64,000 bases of DNA, taken from Croceibacterium xixiisoli. GTDB lineage: Bacteria; Pseudomonadota; Alphaproteobacteria; Sphingomonadales; Sphingomonadaceae. Positions 9,656 through 17,693 of the stretch are shown piece by piece. A program made the position numbers and the translations under genes. Numbering within the stretch: the first letter of the stretch is position 1; each line of letters begins with the position of its first letter. The stretch lies in NCBI RefSeq assembly GCF_009827305.1, contig NZ_WTYJ01000001.1, positions 1,426,001 through 1,490,000 of the forward strand, read 5' to 3'. The notes under the pieces are model-generated. The model had not been told where the DNA came from and did no database searches. It was given only the letters and a program-made list of their open reading frames with translations.

Positions 9656-10848
9656 AACAGCAGGCCTTCTTGCAAAGAGGTGGGGGTAATGGTCATCAGC
9701 GTGCCGGGCACCGTGCCATCGGGCACGGCCACGCGGGCGAAATTGCCGGAATATCCGGTGCCGTCCTTCTCGCTCAGCACATCCAGCGGCGTTCCGATCA
9801 GGCTCTGCAGCCAGCGGTCGCGACGCCGCGCGGTCTCTTCGCGCAGTTCGGCCGCACGGGTGCGGATAACGGCCTTGTCCAGCTGCGGCATGCGCGCTGC
9901 CGGCGTCTTGGGGCGCGGCGAATAGGGGAAGATATGGCCATGCACCACATCCAGATCGCGGATGATCGTACGATTGGCCTCATGCATCTCGGCGGTCTCG
10001 GTCGGGAAGCCGGCGATCAGATCTGCACCGATGGCAATATCCGGCCGGCGGCGGCGCAGTCCTTTCACCAGTTGCACGGCGTCAGCCCGGCTGTGGCGGC
10101 GCTTCATCCGTTTGAGGATTAGATCATGCCCATGCTGCAGCGACAGATGCAGATGCGGCACCATGCGCGGTTCACTGGCCAGCAGCTCGAACAGCTGCGC
10201 ATCGATCTCCACCCCGTCGAGCGATGACATCCGCAACCGGGTTAGTTGCGGGAAGCCGTCCAGGATCGCCTGCACCAGCACGCCCAGGCCCGGCGCATTG
10301 GGCAGGTCATGCCCCCAGCTGGTCACATCGACTCCGGTCAGCACCACTTCGGACGCACCCTGCGCCAGATGCCGCTCCACTTCGGCCAGCACCTGCGGCA
10401 CGTTCAGCGACAGGCTCGGCCCGCGACCTTGCGGAATCACGCAGAAGGTGCAGGCGTGATCGCAACCGTTCTGAACCGCGACAAACGCACGCGTGCGCGC
10501 AGGCAGGGCGTGCTGATGCGCAGGCAGGGCGCGCTCCGGCGCGTTCCAGGCGCGCGGATCCAGCTTGCTTGTGTTGGGGATCAACCCGTCCACTTCCGGC
10601 ATCGCCGCCAGCGCATCCCGCTCGATATCGGCCGCGCAACCGGTCACCAGCAGCCGCGCATCGGGCCGCCCACGCCGCGCCCGGCGGATCGCCTGCCGCG
10701 TCTGCCGCACCGCCTCCGCCGTAACCGCGCAGGAATTGATCACCACCACATCACTCTCGGCGGCAAGCAGGGCGCGGATCTGTTCGCTTTCGGCGATATT
10801 CAGCCGACAGCCGAGTGAGACCACATCCACCCCGCGCTCTGCGCTCAT
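9652..10848 (-). CDS. mtaB: tRNA (t6A37) methylthiotransferase MtaB
   Basis: Radical-SAM enzyme that converts t6A to ms2t6A at position 37 of ANN-decoding tRNAs. 398 residues. The N-terminal UPF0004 domain shows its three cluster cysteines in SLGCRLN, INSCAV and VTGCAAD; the radical-SAM motif CDHACTFC follows; the C-terminus is TRAM-like. The ATG at 10848 is chosen because it makes an ATGA overlap with the dapF stop. Between the two cluster domains the protein carries the odd heptad-like stretch ALPAHQHALPAR, encoded by a DNA repeat also found upstream of the P450 gene (see repeats and findings). Confidence 0.93.
   Translation of the reverse strand: MSAERGVDVVSLGCRLNIAESEQIRALLAAESDVVVINSCAVTAEAVRQTRQAIRRARRGRPDARLLVTGCAADIERDALAAMPEVDGLIPNTSKLDPRAWNAPERALPAHQHALPARTRAFVAVQNGCDHACTFCVIPQGRGPSLSLNVPQVLAEVERHLAQGASEVVLTGVDVTSWGHDLPNAPGLGVLVQAILDGFPQLTRLRMSSLDGVEIDAQLFELLASEPRMVPHLHLSLQHGHDLILKRMKRRHSRADAVQLVKGLRRRRPDIAIGADLIAGFPTETAEMHEANRTIIRDLDVVHGHIFPYSPRPKTPAARMPQLDKAVIRTRAAELREETARRRDRWLQSLIGTPLDVLSEKDGTGYSGNFARVAVPDGTVPGTLMTITPTSLQEGLLL
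10496..10533 (-). repeat. Two copies of a 17-bp unit at 21-bp period, inside mtaB
   Basis: The minus strand reads CGCGCCCTGCCTGCGCA (10533-10517), four bases, then CACGCCCTGCCTGCGCG (10512-10496). Start-to-start distance is 21 bases, so the reading frame is kept and the product has ALPA twice, seven residues apart. The same unit occurs twice at 34302-34339, again at a 21-bp period. Confidence 0.8.
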
Positions 10849-11660
10849 GCGTAGAGATCCCATTCGAATGTGCCCCGGAAACTCTCCGTCGCGGGGCCGG
10901 CCATGGTGATGCGCTTGTCATCGCCCCAGCCGATCGACAGATCCCCCCCGGGCAGCCGCACCGTCACCCGGCGATCGGTCAGCCCACGGCGCATCGCTGC
11001 GATCGCCGTTGCGCAGGCGCCGGTGCCGCAGGCGCGCGTCAGCCCCGCACCGCGTTCCCACACCCGCAGGCGAATTGTCTGGCGATTCTCGATGGTTGCG
11101 ACGTTCACATTGATCCGTTCGGGGAACAGCGGATCATTCTCGATCAGCGGACCCAGCCGTTCCAGCTCCACCGCATCGGTATCCGGCACGAAGAAAATGA
11201 CATGCGGATTGCCAACATTGACGGCCACCGGCGCTTCCAGCTCTTCCCAGCCGACCGGCAGGGACAGCGTATCCATCGCATAGGCCAGCGGGATCCGGTC
11301 CCATTCCAGATTGGGCTGGCCCATATCCACGGCAATACCGGCGTCTGACGGCTCGGTGGTCAGCACCCCGGCCACGGTCTCGATCCGTGCAGGTTGCCCA
11401 TGCAGCAGGCCGATGGCGCGGGTGGCATTGCCGCAGGCTTCCACTTCGCTGCCGTCAGCATTGAAAATCCGCATACGAAAATCCGCCGCGTCAGACCCTG
11501 CCGGCTCCAGCAAGATCAGCTGATCGCACCCGATCCCCGTGCGCCGGTCCGCCAGCGCCGCACCAAATCGCGCTGAAACCGGCGGCAGGGCCCGTTCCCG
11601 CGCGTCGAGCACGATGAAATCATTGCCCAGCCCATGCATCTTGGTGAAGTCGGTACGCAT
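10845..11660 (-). CDS. dapF: Diaminopimelate epimerase
   Basis: Interconverts LL- and meso-diaminopimelate for lysine and peptidoglycan synthesis. 271 residues. Both catalytic cysteines are present: C76 in EACGNATR and C211 in RACGTGACA; the N-terminal KMHGLGNDFIVLD signature is intact. The ATG at 11660 is preferred over the GTG at 11669 because AGGTGG lies five bases upstream of it. First gene of the dapF-mtaB-ftsY-yciB run. Confidence 0.96.
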   Translation of the reverse strand: MRTDFTKMHGLGNDFIVLDARERALPPVSARFGAALADRRTGIGCDQLILLEPAGSDAADFRMRIFNADGSEVEACGNATRAIGLLHGQPARIETVAGVLTTEPSDAGIAVDMGQPNLEWDRIPLAYAMDTLSLPVGWEELEAPVAVNVGNPHVIFFVPDTDAVELERLGPLIENDPLFPERINVNVATIENRQTIRLRVWERGAGLTRACGTGACATAIAAMRRGLTDRRVTVRLPGGDLSIGWGDDKRITMAGPATESFRGTFEWDLYA

Positions 11661-11773
11661 GCTAGCCACCTAGGGGTCAAGCGCCCGCTCCGCAATGGGC
11701 GGGCCATGGTTGCGGGCGTTGCCTGTTCCAATCCCGGCCTCTAATTGTGGCGGGAGACAAGGGAGACCTGCAA

Positions 11774-12187
11774 ATGGCTGGCCGGCTGTGGCTGATGAAA
11801 ACCGAACCTGAGGCCTTTTCCTGGGATGATCTGGTGCGTGACGGCGAAACGCTGTGGGATGGCGTGCGCAATCACCGCGCCGCCAACAACATGCGCGCCA
11901 TGGAACTGGGCGACCGAGTGTTCTTCTATCATTCCGTCATCGGGAAAGAGATTGTCGGCATCGCCGAAGTCAGCGCCGTGGGGCTGACCGATCCGAATGA
12001 TCCGGAAGGCAAATGGACCGCCGTAAAGCTGAAGCCGGTGCGCAAGCTGAAGCGCCCGGTCACGCTGGCGCAGATCAAGGCGGTACCGGAACTGGCAGAG
12101 ATGGAACTGGTGCGGCTTTCGCGCCTGTCCGTGGCCGAACTGACCCAAGCGGAATGGGATCGCGTCTGCAAAATGGCCGGAGAATAG
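11774..12187 (+). CDS. EVE domain-containing protein
   Basis: Small PUA-like/EVE fold protein (THYN1 family), thought to bind modified nucleobases in DNA or RNA. 137 residues: WLMKTEPEAFSWDDL at the N-terminus and DGVRNHRAANNMRAM follow the family pattern exactly. The ATG at 11774 has a GGGAG ribosome site upstream and fits the family start; the frame is open to 11747. Divergent from dapF. The substrate here is not known. Confidence 0.9.
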   Translation: MAGRLWLMKTEPEAFSWDDLVRDGETLWDGVRNHRAANNMRAMELGDRVFFYHSVIGKEIVGIAEVSAVGLTDPNDPEGKWTAVKLKPVRKLKRPVTLAQIKAVPELAEMELVRLSRLSVAELTQAEWDRVCKMAGE

Positions 12188-12190
12188 GCG

Positions 12191-12215
12191 GGAACCGGCC
12201 TCATCCTTTGCCGTT
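12191..12215 (+). promoter_or_regulatory. EcfG-type general stress promoter upstream of csbD
   Basis: GGAAC at 12191-12195, a 16-base spacer, then CGTT at 12212-12215. This is an exact match to the alphaproteobacterial EcfG sigma consensus (GGAAC, 16-17 bases, CGTT). It lies 52 bases before the csbD ATG, and CsbD-type genes are classic members of the general stress regulon. Confidence 0.75.
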
Positions 12216-12266
12216 AATCACCCGAAAGCCAGGCAATACAGCCGGTTCCTTAGCTGGAGAAGCACG

Positions 12267-12437
12267 ATGGGTGAACTGAAGGACAAAGCCAAAGGTCTTG
12301 CCAATGAAGCAATCGGCAAGGTGAAGCAGCAGTCGGGCAATCCCGAAACCCGCGCCGATGGTGCCGCTCAGGAAGTCAAGGGCAAGGCCCAGCAGGTCGC
12401 AGGCAGCGTCAAGGGCGCGCTCGGCGATCGAGTGTGA
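12267..12437 (+). CDS. CsbD family stress protein (56 aa)
   Basis: Short, very hydrophilic Lys/Ala/Gln/Gly-rich protein of the CsbD family, made in general stress; its molecular role is poorly known. The pattern LKDKAKGLANEAIGKVKQQ at residues 4-22 and later EVKGKAQQVAGSVKG is the family's helix-rich signature. Behind an EcfG-type promoter and ahead of an intrinsic terminator, so probably a single-gene stress transcript. Confidence 0.9.
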   Translation: MGELKDKAKGLANEAIGKVKQQSGNPETRADGAAQEVKGKAQQVAGSVKGALGDRV

Positions 12438-12479
12438 CCGTTTCCATCGGGTGCACATGTTCCCGATGTTGAAGTGAAG

Positions 12480-12505
12480 GGGCGGTCCGCAAGGGCCGCC
12501 CTTTT
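12480..12505 (+). terminator. Intrinsic terminator after csbD
   Basis: Nine-bp stem GGGCGGTCC/GGGCCGCCC (12480-12488 with 12493-12501, one T-G wobble), GCAA tetraloop, then TTTT. It lies between csbD and the convergent ThDP enzyme gene. Confidence 0.85.
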
Positions 12506-12514
12506 CGCATCCGC

Positions 12515-14182
12515 TCAGTGGCTGGCTGGGCGGTTGCGCAAACCGCTGATCGTGGCACCTGCCGCGCTCAATTGTTCGACCTCGATCACGCAATGCAGCA
12601 GCCGCACGCCCTTGCAGCTGAGCGCTTCGGTCAGTCCGCGTTGGAAATTGGCGGTGGTGTCGCAACGCACGGCCCAGGCGCCGTAACTCTGCGCCAATTG
12701 CACGAAATCGGGATTGTGGAGATCGGTTGCTGACACCCGCCCGGGGAAGCTGCGTTCCTGGTGCATGCGGATGGTGCCATAGCTGGCATTGTCGATCAGG
12801 ATCACGATCAGATCAGCGCCCGATTGCATGGCGCTGGCCAGTTCCTGCGCATTCATCAGAAAATCGCCATCCCCGGCGACGGCCACGATCTGCCGTTCGG
12901 GGAAGCGCAGTGCTGCGGCGATCGCTGCTGGCAGGCCGTAGCCCATCGCGCCAGCGGTGGGGGCCAGTTGCGATGGAAAACCGGCATAGGGCCAGTATCG
13001 GTGCCACCAGCCGGAAAAATTGCCGGCGCCATTGCAGATCACCGCTTCGGGATCGAGCATCTGCCGCGCCAGGCCCAGGCATTCGGCCAGATCGAGCCGG
13101 TAACTGCCTGGCACGGGGGTCGACCATTCCAGCCATTCGCGATGGGCATCGGCGCCGGCGTCGAAAGGGATGATATCGCCTTCATCCCACAAGGCCGCGC
13201 TTTCGGAAAACTCGGCCGGATCGGCGCAGAGCGCCAGATTGGGCGCATAGACCCGGCCAAGCTCTTCCGGGTCGGGATGCACATGCACCAGCAATTGCCC
13301 CGGATGGTCCGGGGTGATCAGCGTATAACCATCGGTCGTCGCCTCCCCCAGCCGCGCGCCGACGACAAGCAGCAGATCGGCATCCTTGATCCGCTGGGCC
13401 AGGCGCGGGCTGGGGCCGTAGCCCAGATTGCCGGCATAGACTGGTGAGGCTGGCGATATTGCATCCTGCCGGCGGAAGGCTGTCGCGACCGGCAGGCCGA
13501 TCCGTTCGGCAAATTGTGTGAACCACGCGCGGGCCCGGGCATTCCAGCCGGCCCCGCCGATGATGGCAACCGGCGCGGCGGCATCGCCGATCATCTCGAT
13601 CAGCGTGGCCATGGCATCGGGGCAGGGCGCCTGCGCCGGGCGGGTGACGAAGGCACGCGGCGCGGCGGAACCGGCCGCATCATGCAGCATGTCTTCGGGC
13701 AGGGCGATCACCACCGGGCCCGGCCGGCCAGAGATGGCCGTGGCATAGGCGCGGGCGATATATTCGGGGATGCGCACCGCGTCGTCGATCCGCGCGGCCC
13801 ATTTGCACAACGGGCCAAAGAAGGCCGCGAAATCGACCTCCTGAAAACCTTCCCGGTCACGCATGCCGCGACCGACATCGCCGACGAACAGGATCATCGG
13901 CTGCGAATCCTGCATCGCCACATGCACGCCGATGCTGGCATTGGTGGCGCCGGGCCCCCGGGTGACGAAACAGATGCCCGGCCTTCCGGTCATGGCCCCA
14001 TCAGCGCAGGCCATGAAGGCGGCGCCGCCTTCCTGCCGGCAGGTGACCAGGTCGATATCCGGGCAGTCATGCAGCGCATCCAGCACCGGCAGGAAACTCT
14101 CCCCCGGCACGGTGAAAATCCGGTCGCATTCCTGTTCCAACAGGCAGTCGACCAGCAGGCGAGCGGCGTTCCGTTCGGTCAT
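12515..14182 (-). CDS. Thiamine diphosphate-dependent enzyme, acetolactate synthase-like
   Basis: Member of the ThDP decarboxylase/ligase superfamily. 555 residues: an N-terminal PYR domain with the catalytic glutamate E51 in CRQEGGAAFMA, a central domain, and a C-terminal PP domain with the ThDP-Mg motif GDGDFLMN running to a conserved Asn. The sequence resembles acetolactate synthase-like paralogues more than IlvB. No regulatory subunit (ilvN) or ilvC lies beside it, so a role in branched-chain synthesis is doubtful. Substrate unknown; candidates are acetolactate synthase, oxalyl-CoA- or benzoylformate-type decarboxylases. Stands alone, convergent with csbD. Confidence 0.8.
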   Translation of the reverse strand: MTERNAARLLVDCLLEQECDRIFTVPGESFLPVLDALHDCPDIDLVTCRQEGGAAFMACADGAMTGRPGICFVTRGPGATNASIGVHVAMQDSQPMILFVGDVGRGMRDREGFQEVDFAAFFGPLCKWAARIDDAVRIPEYIARAYATAISGRPGPVVIALPEDMLHDAAGSAAPRAFVTRPAQAPCPDAMATLIEMIGDAAAPVAIIGGAGWNARARAWFTQFAERIGLPVATAFRRQDAISPASPVYAGNLGYGPSPRLAQRIKDADLLLVVGARLGEATTDGYTLITPDHPGQLLVHVHPDPEELGRVYAPNLALCADPAEFSESAALWDEGDIIPFDAGADAHREWLEWSTPVPGSYRLDLAECLGLARQMLDPEAVICNGAGNFSGWWHRYWPYAGFPSQLAPTAGAMGYGLPAAIAAALRFPERQIVAVAGDGDFLMNAQELASAMQSGADLIVILIDNASYGTIRMHQERSFPGRVSATDLHNPDFVQLAQSYGAWAVRCDTTANFQRGLTEALSCKGVRLLHCVIEVEQLSAAGATISGLRNRPASH

Positions 14183-14294
14183 GCCGGGCAGGCTAAACCC
14201 TTCGGACGAAGGTCACAACCTGTCCCCTTCCAGCCCGCCTCACGTCCAATCCGTCCCGCCATCGGACAGTGAATTCGGGGCATCTGGAAAATGG

Positions 14295-14309
14295 TTACCA
14301 ATTGGTTAA
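14295..14309 (+). promoter_or_regulatory. Possible CtrA box
   Basis: TTAC, seven bases, TTAA at 14295-14309 matches the CtrA consensus TTAA-N7-TTAA at 7 of 8 positions. It lies in the gap between the divergent ThDP gene and the small gene at 14315. The site is short and could occur by chance. Confidence 0.35.
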
Positions 14310-14314
14310 CGGTC

Positions 14315-14530
14315 ATGGCCATGCGCCGCTCACTCGTCCTCACCAACGAATCCGCCCGCCACCCCTTTCGGGCGTCTTTGCCGCAGCATGCGCTGGACGA
14401 ACGGGAAGATGATGAGGTGGAACAGCGTGTGCCCTGGCGTATGCGGCTGGGTCTTACCGGGGAAGATATGCGCGGCTTCGCCAGCACCTATTGCGCCAGC
14501 CTGATCGCCGTCAGCGTGTTCATCGCCTGA
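14315..14530 (+). CDS. Small conserved-looking protein of unknown function (71 aa)
   Basis: I do not recognise the function. The product has a basic, hydrophilic N-terminal half with an acidic patch (DEREDDEVEQ) and a C-terminal half RLGLTGEDMRGFASTYCASL ending in a short hydrophobic stretch AVSVFIA, a layout I associate with small sphingomonad membrane-associated proteins. The frame is open from an ATG at 14291, but a CtrA-like box covers that segment, so the ATG at 14315 (or 14321) is preferred. Neither has a clear ribosome site. Confidence 0.55.
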   Translation: MAMRRSLVLTNESARHPFRASLPQHALDEREDDEVEQRVPWRMRLGLTGEDMRGFASTYCASLIAVSVFIA

Positions 14531-14532
14531 CG

Positions 14533-14564
14533 GAGAATGGCAGCGTCGCAGCGCCGCCATTCTC
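14533..14564. terminator. Hairpin between convergent genes
   Basis: Perfect 9-bp inverted repeat GAGAATGGC/GCCATTCTC (14533-14541 with 14556-14564) between the small gene ending at 14530 and the MFS gene ending at 14569. No clear T-run on either side, so a weak or bidirectional terminator at best. Confidence 0.45.
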
Positions 14565-14568
14565 TCGT

Positions 14569-15894
14569 TCATTCTGCCGAGGCGGTGTGCGAACCCGGTG
14601 TTTCGGCCTTGTACAGCAACCAGCCGAGCCAGGCAGCGACCACGCACATGACGGCGCTCAGCAGCAATTGTTCGACCACCCGCACACCGATGGCGCTCAG
14701 CGCGCCGGCGATCAGCGACCCCAGCACCATGGCCCCGGAATTGACGATGTTGTTGGCCGCCACCGTGCGGGCCGCCTGTGACGGGGGGCATTTGGTGGTC
14801 AGAAAGGCGTACAGCGGCACCACGAACATGCCGCCCGAAATCGCGATCATCAGCAGGGTGAACAGCACCACCGGCGCCAGCGGTTCGGCGATGAAGGCGC
14901 CGACATCGAGCAATTGCGTGGTCGTGATGCTTTCGCCCCAGGCGCGGCAGACGAAATAGAATGCGCCGACAAACAGGCCCATCACCACCACCGAGACCGG
15001 GGAGTAGCGGGCCGATACCTCGCCCTTGAGCAGCGCGTTGATGGCCACGGAACCGATGGCCACCCCCACGGAGAAGATCACCAGGAACAGGCTGGCCACT
15101 TCCTTGCTGGCAATGAGGAAGTTCTTCACCAGCGGCGTGAACTGAACGAACAGCACCGTGCCGATTGCCCAGAAGAAGCTGATGGCCAGGATCGCCAGGA
15201 ACACTTCGCGCCGATGCATGGTGTTTCTGACCAGCGCGACGGAGGAACGCAGCACATTGTAATCAATGGGCGTATCCTTTTCCAGCGGCGGAGCGGAGGG
15301 GACGGAGCGGCTGGTCAGATATCCAGCCACGGCGATGATGAACACCAGCGCGCCAGCCACTTCCACTTCGACGAAACCGGCCAGGATCGTGCCTGCCAGA
15401 ATGGCGACATAGGTGCCTGCTTCGACCAGTCCGGTGCCGGACAGAACCTCTTCCCGCTTCAGATGCTGGGGCAGAATGGCGTATTTGATCGGACCGAAGA
15501 AAGTCGAGTGGATGCCCATGGCGAACAGCGCCAGCAACATCAGCGGGATCGCCATGGCTTCGGTCAGCATGTCCAGCCAGGCCATGGCCAGGCCGATACC
15601 GCCCACCATCATGATAAAGATTTCCGCCAGTTTCACCCGTCGGATGATCATCGCCTTGTCACGCATATCCGCCAACTGACCGGCGAAAGCTGACAGCAAA
15701 AAGAATGGGATAATGAACACGGCAGAGGCCAGCGCGCTGAATTTTCCCTCAGCTTCCGGCGAGTTGTACACATTGTACACCACGAACAGGACCATCGCGT
15801 TCTTGTACAGGTTATCATTGAACGCGTTGAACAGCTGAGTGGCAAACAGCGGCAGAAAGCGCCGCTGTTTCAGCAGATAGGTCGATGTAATCAT
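14569..15894 (-). CDS. MFS transporter, LplT-like (lysophospholipid flippase type)
   Basis: Twelve-span major facilitator; the closest pattern is the LplT/Aas-associated group that moves lysophospholipids across the inner membrane. With the ATG at 15894 it has 441 residues. The N-terminal LLKQRRFLPLFATQLFNAF segment, the DNLYKNAMVLF stretch after it, and GPIKYAILPQHL are typical of this group. An in-frame GTG at 15954 would add 20 residues of low-complexity sequence and is less likely. No acyltransferase domain is fused and no aas gene is adjacent. Substrate assignment is inference. Confidence 0.75.
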   Translation of the reverse strand: MITSTYLLKQRRFLPLFATQLFNAFNDNLYKNAMVLFVVYNVYNSPEAEGKFSALASAVFIIPFFLLSAFAGQLADMRDKAMIIRRVKLAEIFIMMVGGIGLAMAWLDMLTEAMAIPLMLLALFAMGIHSTFFGPIKYAILPQHLKREEVLSGTGLVEAGTYVAILAGTILAGFVEVEVAGALVFIIAVAGYLTSRSVPSAPPLEKDTPIDYNVLRSSVALVRNTMHRREVFLAILAISFFWAIGTVLFVQFTPLVKNFLIASKEVASLFLVIFSVGVAIGSVAINALLKGEVSARYSPVSVVVMGLFVGAFYFVCRAWGESITTTQLLDVGAFIAEPLAPVVLFTLLMIAISGGMFVVPLYAFLTTKCPPSQAARTVAANNIVNSGAMVLGSLIAGALSAIGVRVVEQLLLSAVMCVVAAWLGWLLYKAETPGSHTASAE

Positions 15895-16050
15895 GACGGA
15901 AGGATCATAGGGAAAACGGGCGCCTCTTGCCGAATGCGGGGGAGACATAGCCACACAGTCGTTAAGAACAAGCGGAAAGCGTGCAATTTCCCGCGCCCGT
16001 AAAGCGTCTCCACCTGCCTGTCGTTGTCCGTTTGTGACGAGGATGTGTCT

Positions 16051-16875
16051 TCAGGGGGCGGCGTAAGTCGGGTTCATCGCCTGCCAGCCATCCGGCCCTG
16101 CGTTGCCTTCCGGTACTGCGACGACATTGCCATAACCATCGGTGTAGCCAGTCGAACCGTGCGGCACGCGCGTTTGCACGCCGCCGCCATCCATGGTCGT
16201 GCCTTCATAAATGCTGTCGATGAAACGGCCGTGGCCCCTATCGATGCTTGCCTGCCCAGCCTCCCAGTTGCGGTTCATGGCAGCATAGGATTCCTGTCGC
16301 GCATTGTGCGCCGCCTGCCCGGCGGCACCCTGCGCCCGCAGATTGGCCATCCTGTTGGCGGCGTTCTGGTTCATCTGCGCGCGCCAGGCATCCATCTGCG
16401 CCATGCTTGCCTCCCCCGCCTGCATCACGGCGGCACTTTCGGAATAGGCAGTGAAGATTTGCTGCGCCAGACTGTCATAGGCATTGCAGGCCTGGCTGTC
16501 GCCCGAACGACAACCCTGATCCATTTGCGTCAGTTGCTGCTGATAACCGGGCATCTGCGGCAGGACCTGACAGGCCAGCTGATTGCCGCTCTGGCATTGT
16601 TGCTGCCGAATCTGCGTCAGGCCGGCCAGCGCCTGCTGGGCATCACCCTGTGATCGCGCGCCGGAAGGCGGGGCGCCGGCCTGCTGGCCGTTGGGCCGGT
16701 CGGGATCGCCATAGCCGGCCGGCATGGCCCCCGGCTGCATCGATGCCATATCCGCATCATCGGCTGAAAATTCTTCGGCATCGGCCAATGCAGCCAGCGT
16801 CAGGACTGACATCAGCGCCGCACCGCCCAGGCTGATCCCCAGCAGCAGCTTCTTGTCCATGGTCCCGCTTTTCAT
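16051..16875 (-). CDS. Exported protein of unknown function, Gln/Ala/Met-rich
   Basis: 274 residues starting at the ATG at 16875, which has AAGGA upstream; the frame is open to 17037 but that part overlaps the pgsA upstream region. An N-terminal basic stretch and hydrophobic segment (about residues 8-28) form a signal peptide or anchor. A Pro/Gly/Gln-rich linker follows, then a segment with four Cys in QQQCQSGNQLACQ and QGCRSGDSQACNAY that could make two disulfides, then a helical Gln/Asn/Ala-rich part. No catalytic motif recognised. Stands alone between the MFS gene and pgsA. Confidence 0.7.
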   Translation of the reverse strand: MKSGTMDKKLLLGISLGGAALMSVLTLAALADAEEFSADDADMASMQPGAMPAGYGDPDRPNGQQAGAPPSGARSQGDAQQALAGLTQIRQQQCQSGNQLACQVLPQMPGYQQQLTQMDQGCRSGDSQACNAYDSLAQQIFTAYSESAAVMQAGEASMAQMDAWRAQMNQNAANRMANLRAQGAAGQAAHNARQESYAAMNRNWEAGQASIDRGHGRFIDSIYEGTTMDGGGVQTRVPHGSTGYTDGYGNVVAVPEGNAGPDGWQAMNPTYAAP

Positions 16876-17060
16876 GATCGTTCCTTCATGCCTGCCCGCA
16901 AACCTGCGGAGCCTCAACCAGGGAAAGCGTACAGTGCGGGCAAAACTGATCAGATGGTTCGGGCGGGGCGCGAATTTATCCGCCCGAGGTGTTGATCCGC
17001 CCCACTGCAGGCGGAAAAGCGGTTCCCTCTGCCGCACCCGATGTTCTAGAACAGGCTTCG

Positions 17061-17654
17061 ATGTGGACTCTCCCGAATATTCTGACGCTGTCGCGTATCG
17101 TCGCCCTGCCGATCCTGGCTGCGCTGTTGTGGTGGCCGGGCTGGCATTTCGGCTATGGCATGGCCTTCGCGCTTTATTGCGTCATGGGCATCACCGACTA
17201 TTTCGATGGCATGCTGGCACGTTCGAGCGGCGCGGTGTCGCGGCTGGGCATCTTCCTTGATCCGATCGCAGACAAGATCATGGTGGCCACGGTCATCGTG
17301 ATCCTGACGGCCAAGGGCGCGCTGACCGGTCCCTTCGTCGGGGATCTGCATGTGATAGCCGGGCTGATCATCCTGCTGCGCGAAATCGCCGTGTCGGGCC
17401 TGCGCGAATTTCTGGGCGGCCTGCAGGTTTCTGTGCCAGTCAGCAAGCTGGCGAAATGGAAAACCACCGCGCAGCTGGTTTCGCTCGGTTCGCTGATCCT
17501 GGGCGGCGCTCTGCCGGGCTGGGTGCTGCCGATCGGGGCGACCGATTTCAACGTACCCCACAATGTCGGCCTGATCTCACTGTGGACCGCAGCGGTGCTG
17601 ACCTTGATTACAGGGTGGGATTACCTGCGCGTTGGCTTAAAACACATGGATTGA
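17061..17654 (+). CDS. pgsA: CDP-diacylglycerol--glycerol-3-phosphate 3-phosphatidyltransferase
   Basis: Makes phosphatidylglycerophosphate, first committed step to phosphatidylglycerol and cardiolipin, in the inner membrane. 197 residues. The complete CDP-alcohol phosphotransferase motif is visible: D46, D49-G50, A53-R54, G63, D67 and D71. Four or more hydrophobic spans. The ATG at 17061 gives the family N-terminus MWTLPNILTLSR; the frame opens earlier at 16989 without support. Confidence 0.95.
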   Translation: MWTLPNILTLSRIVALPILAALLWWPGWHFGYGMAFALYCVMGITDYFDGMLARSSGAVSRLGIFLDPIADKIMVATVIVILTAKGALTGPFVGDLHVIAGLIILLREIAVSGLREFLGGLQVSVPVSKLAKWKTTAQLVSLGSLILGGALPGWVLPIGATDFNVPHNVGLISLWTAAVLTLITGWDYLRVGLKHMD

Positions 17655-17693
17655 TGCCCAGGGACAAGGGCGCAAGACCGAGAGGGAGATGAT

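Noticed and set aside
12191-12249. Inverted repeat GGAACCGGC/GCCGGTTCC (12191-12199 with 12241-12249) as an operator
   Set aside because: Its left arm coincides with the EcfG -35 element and the arms are 41 bases apart; the promoter reading explains the conserved part better.
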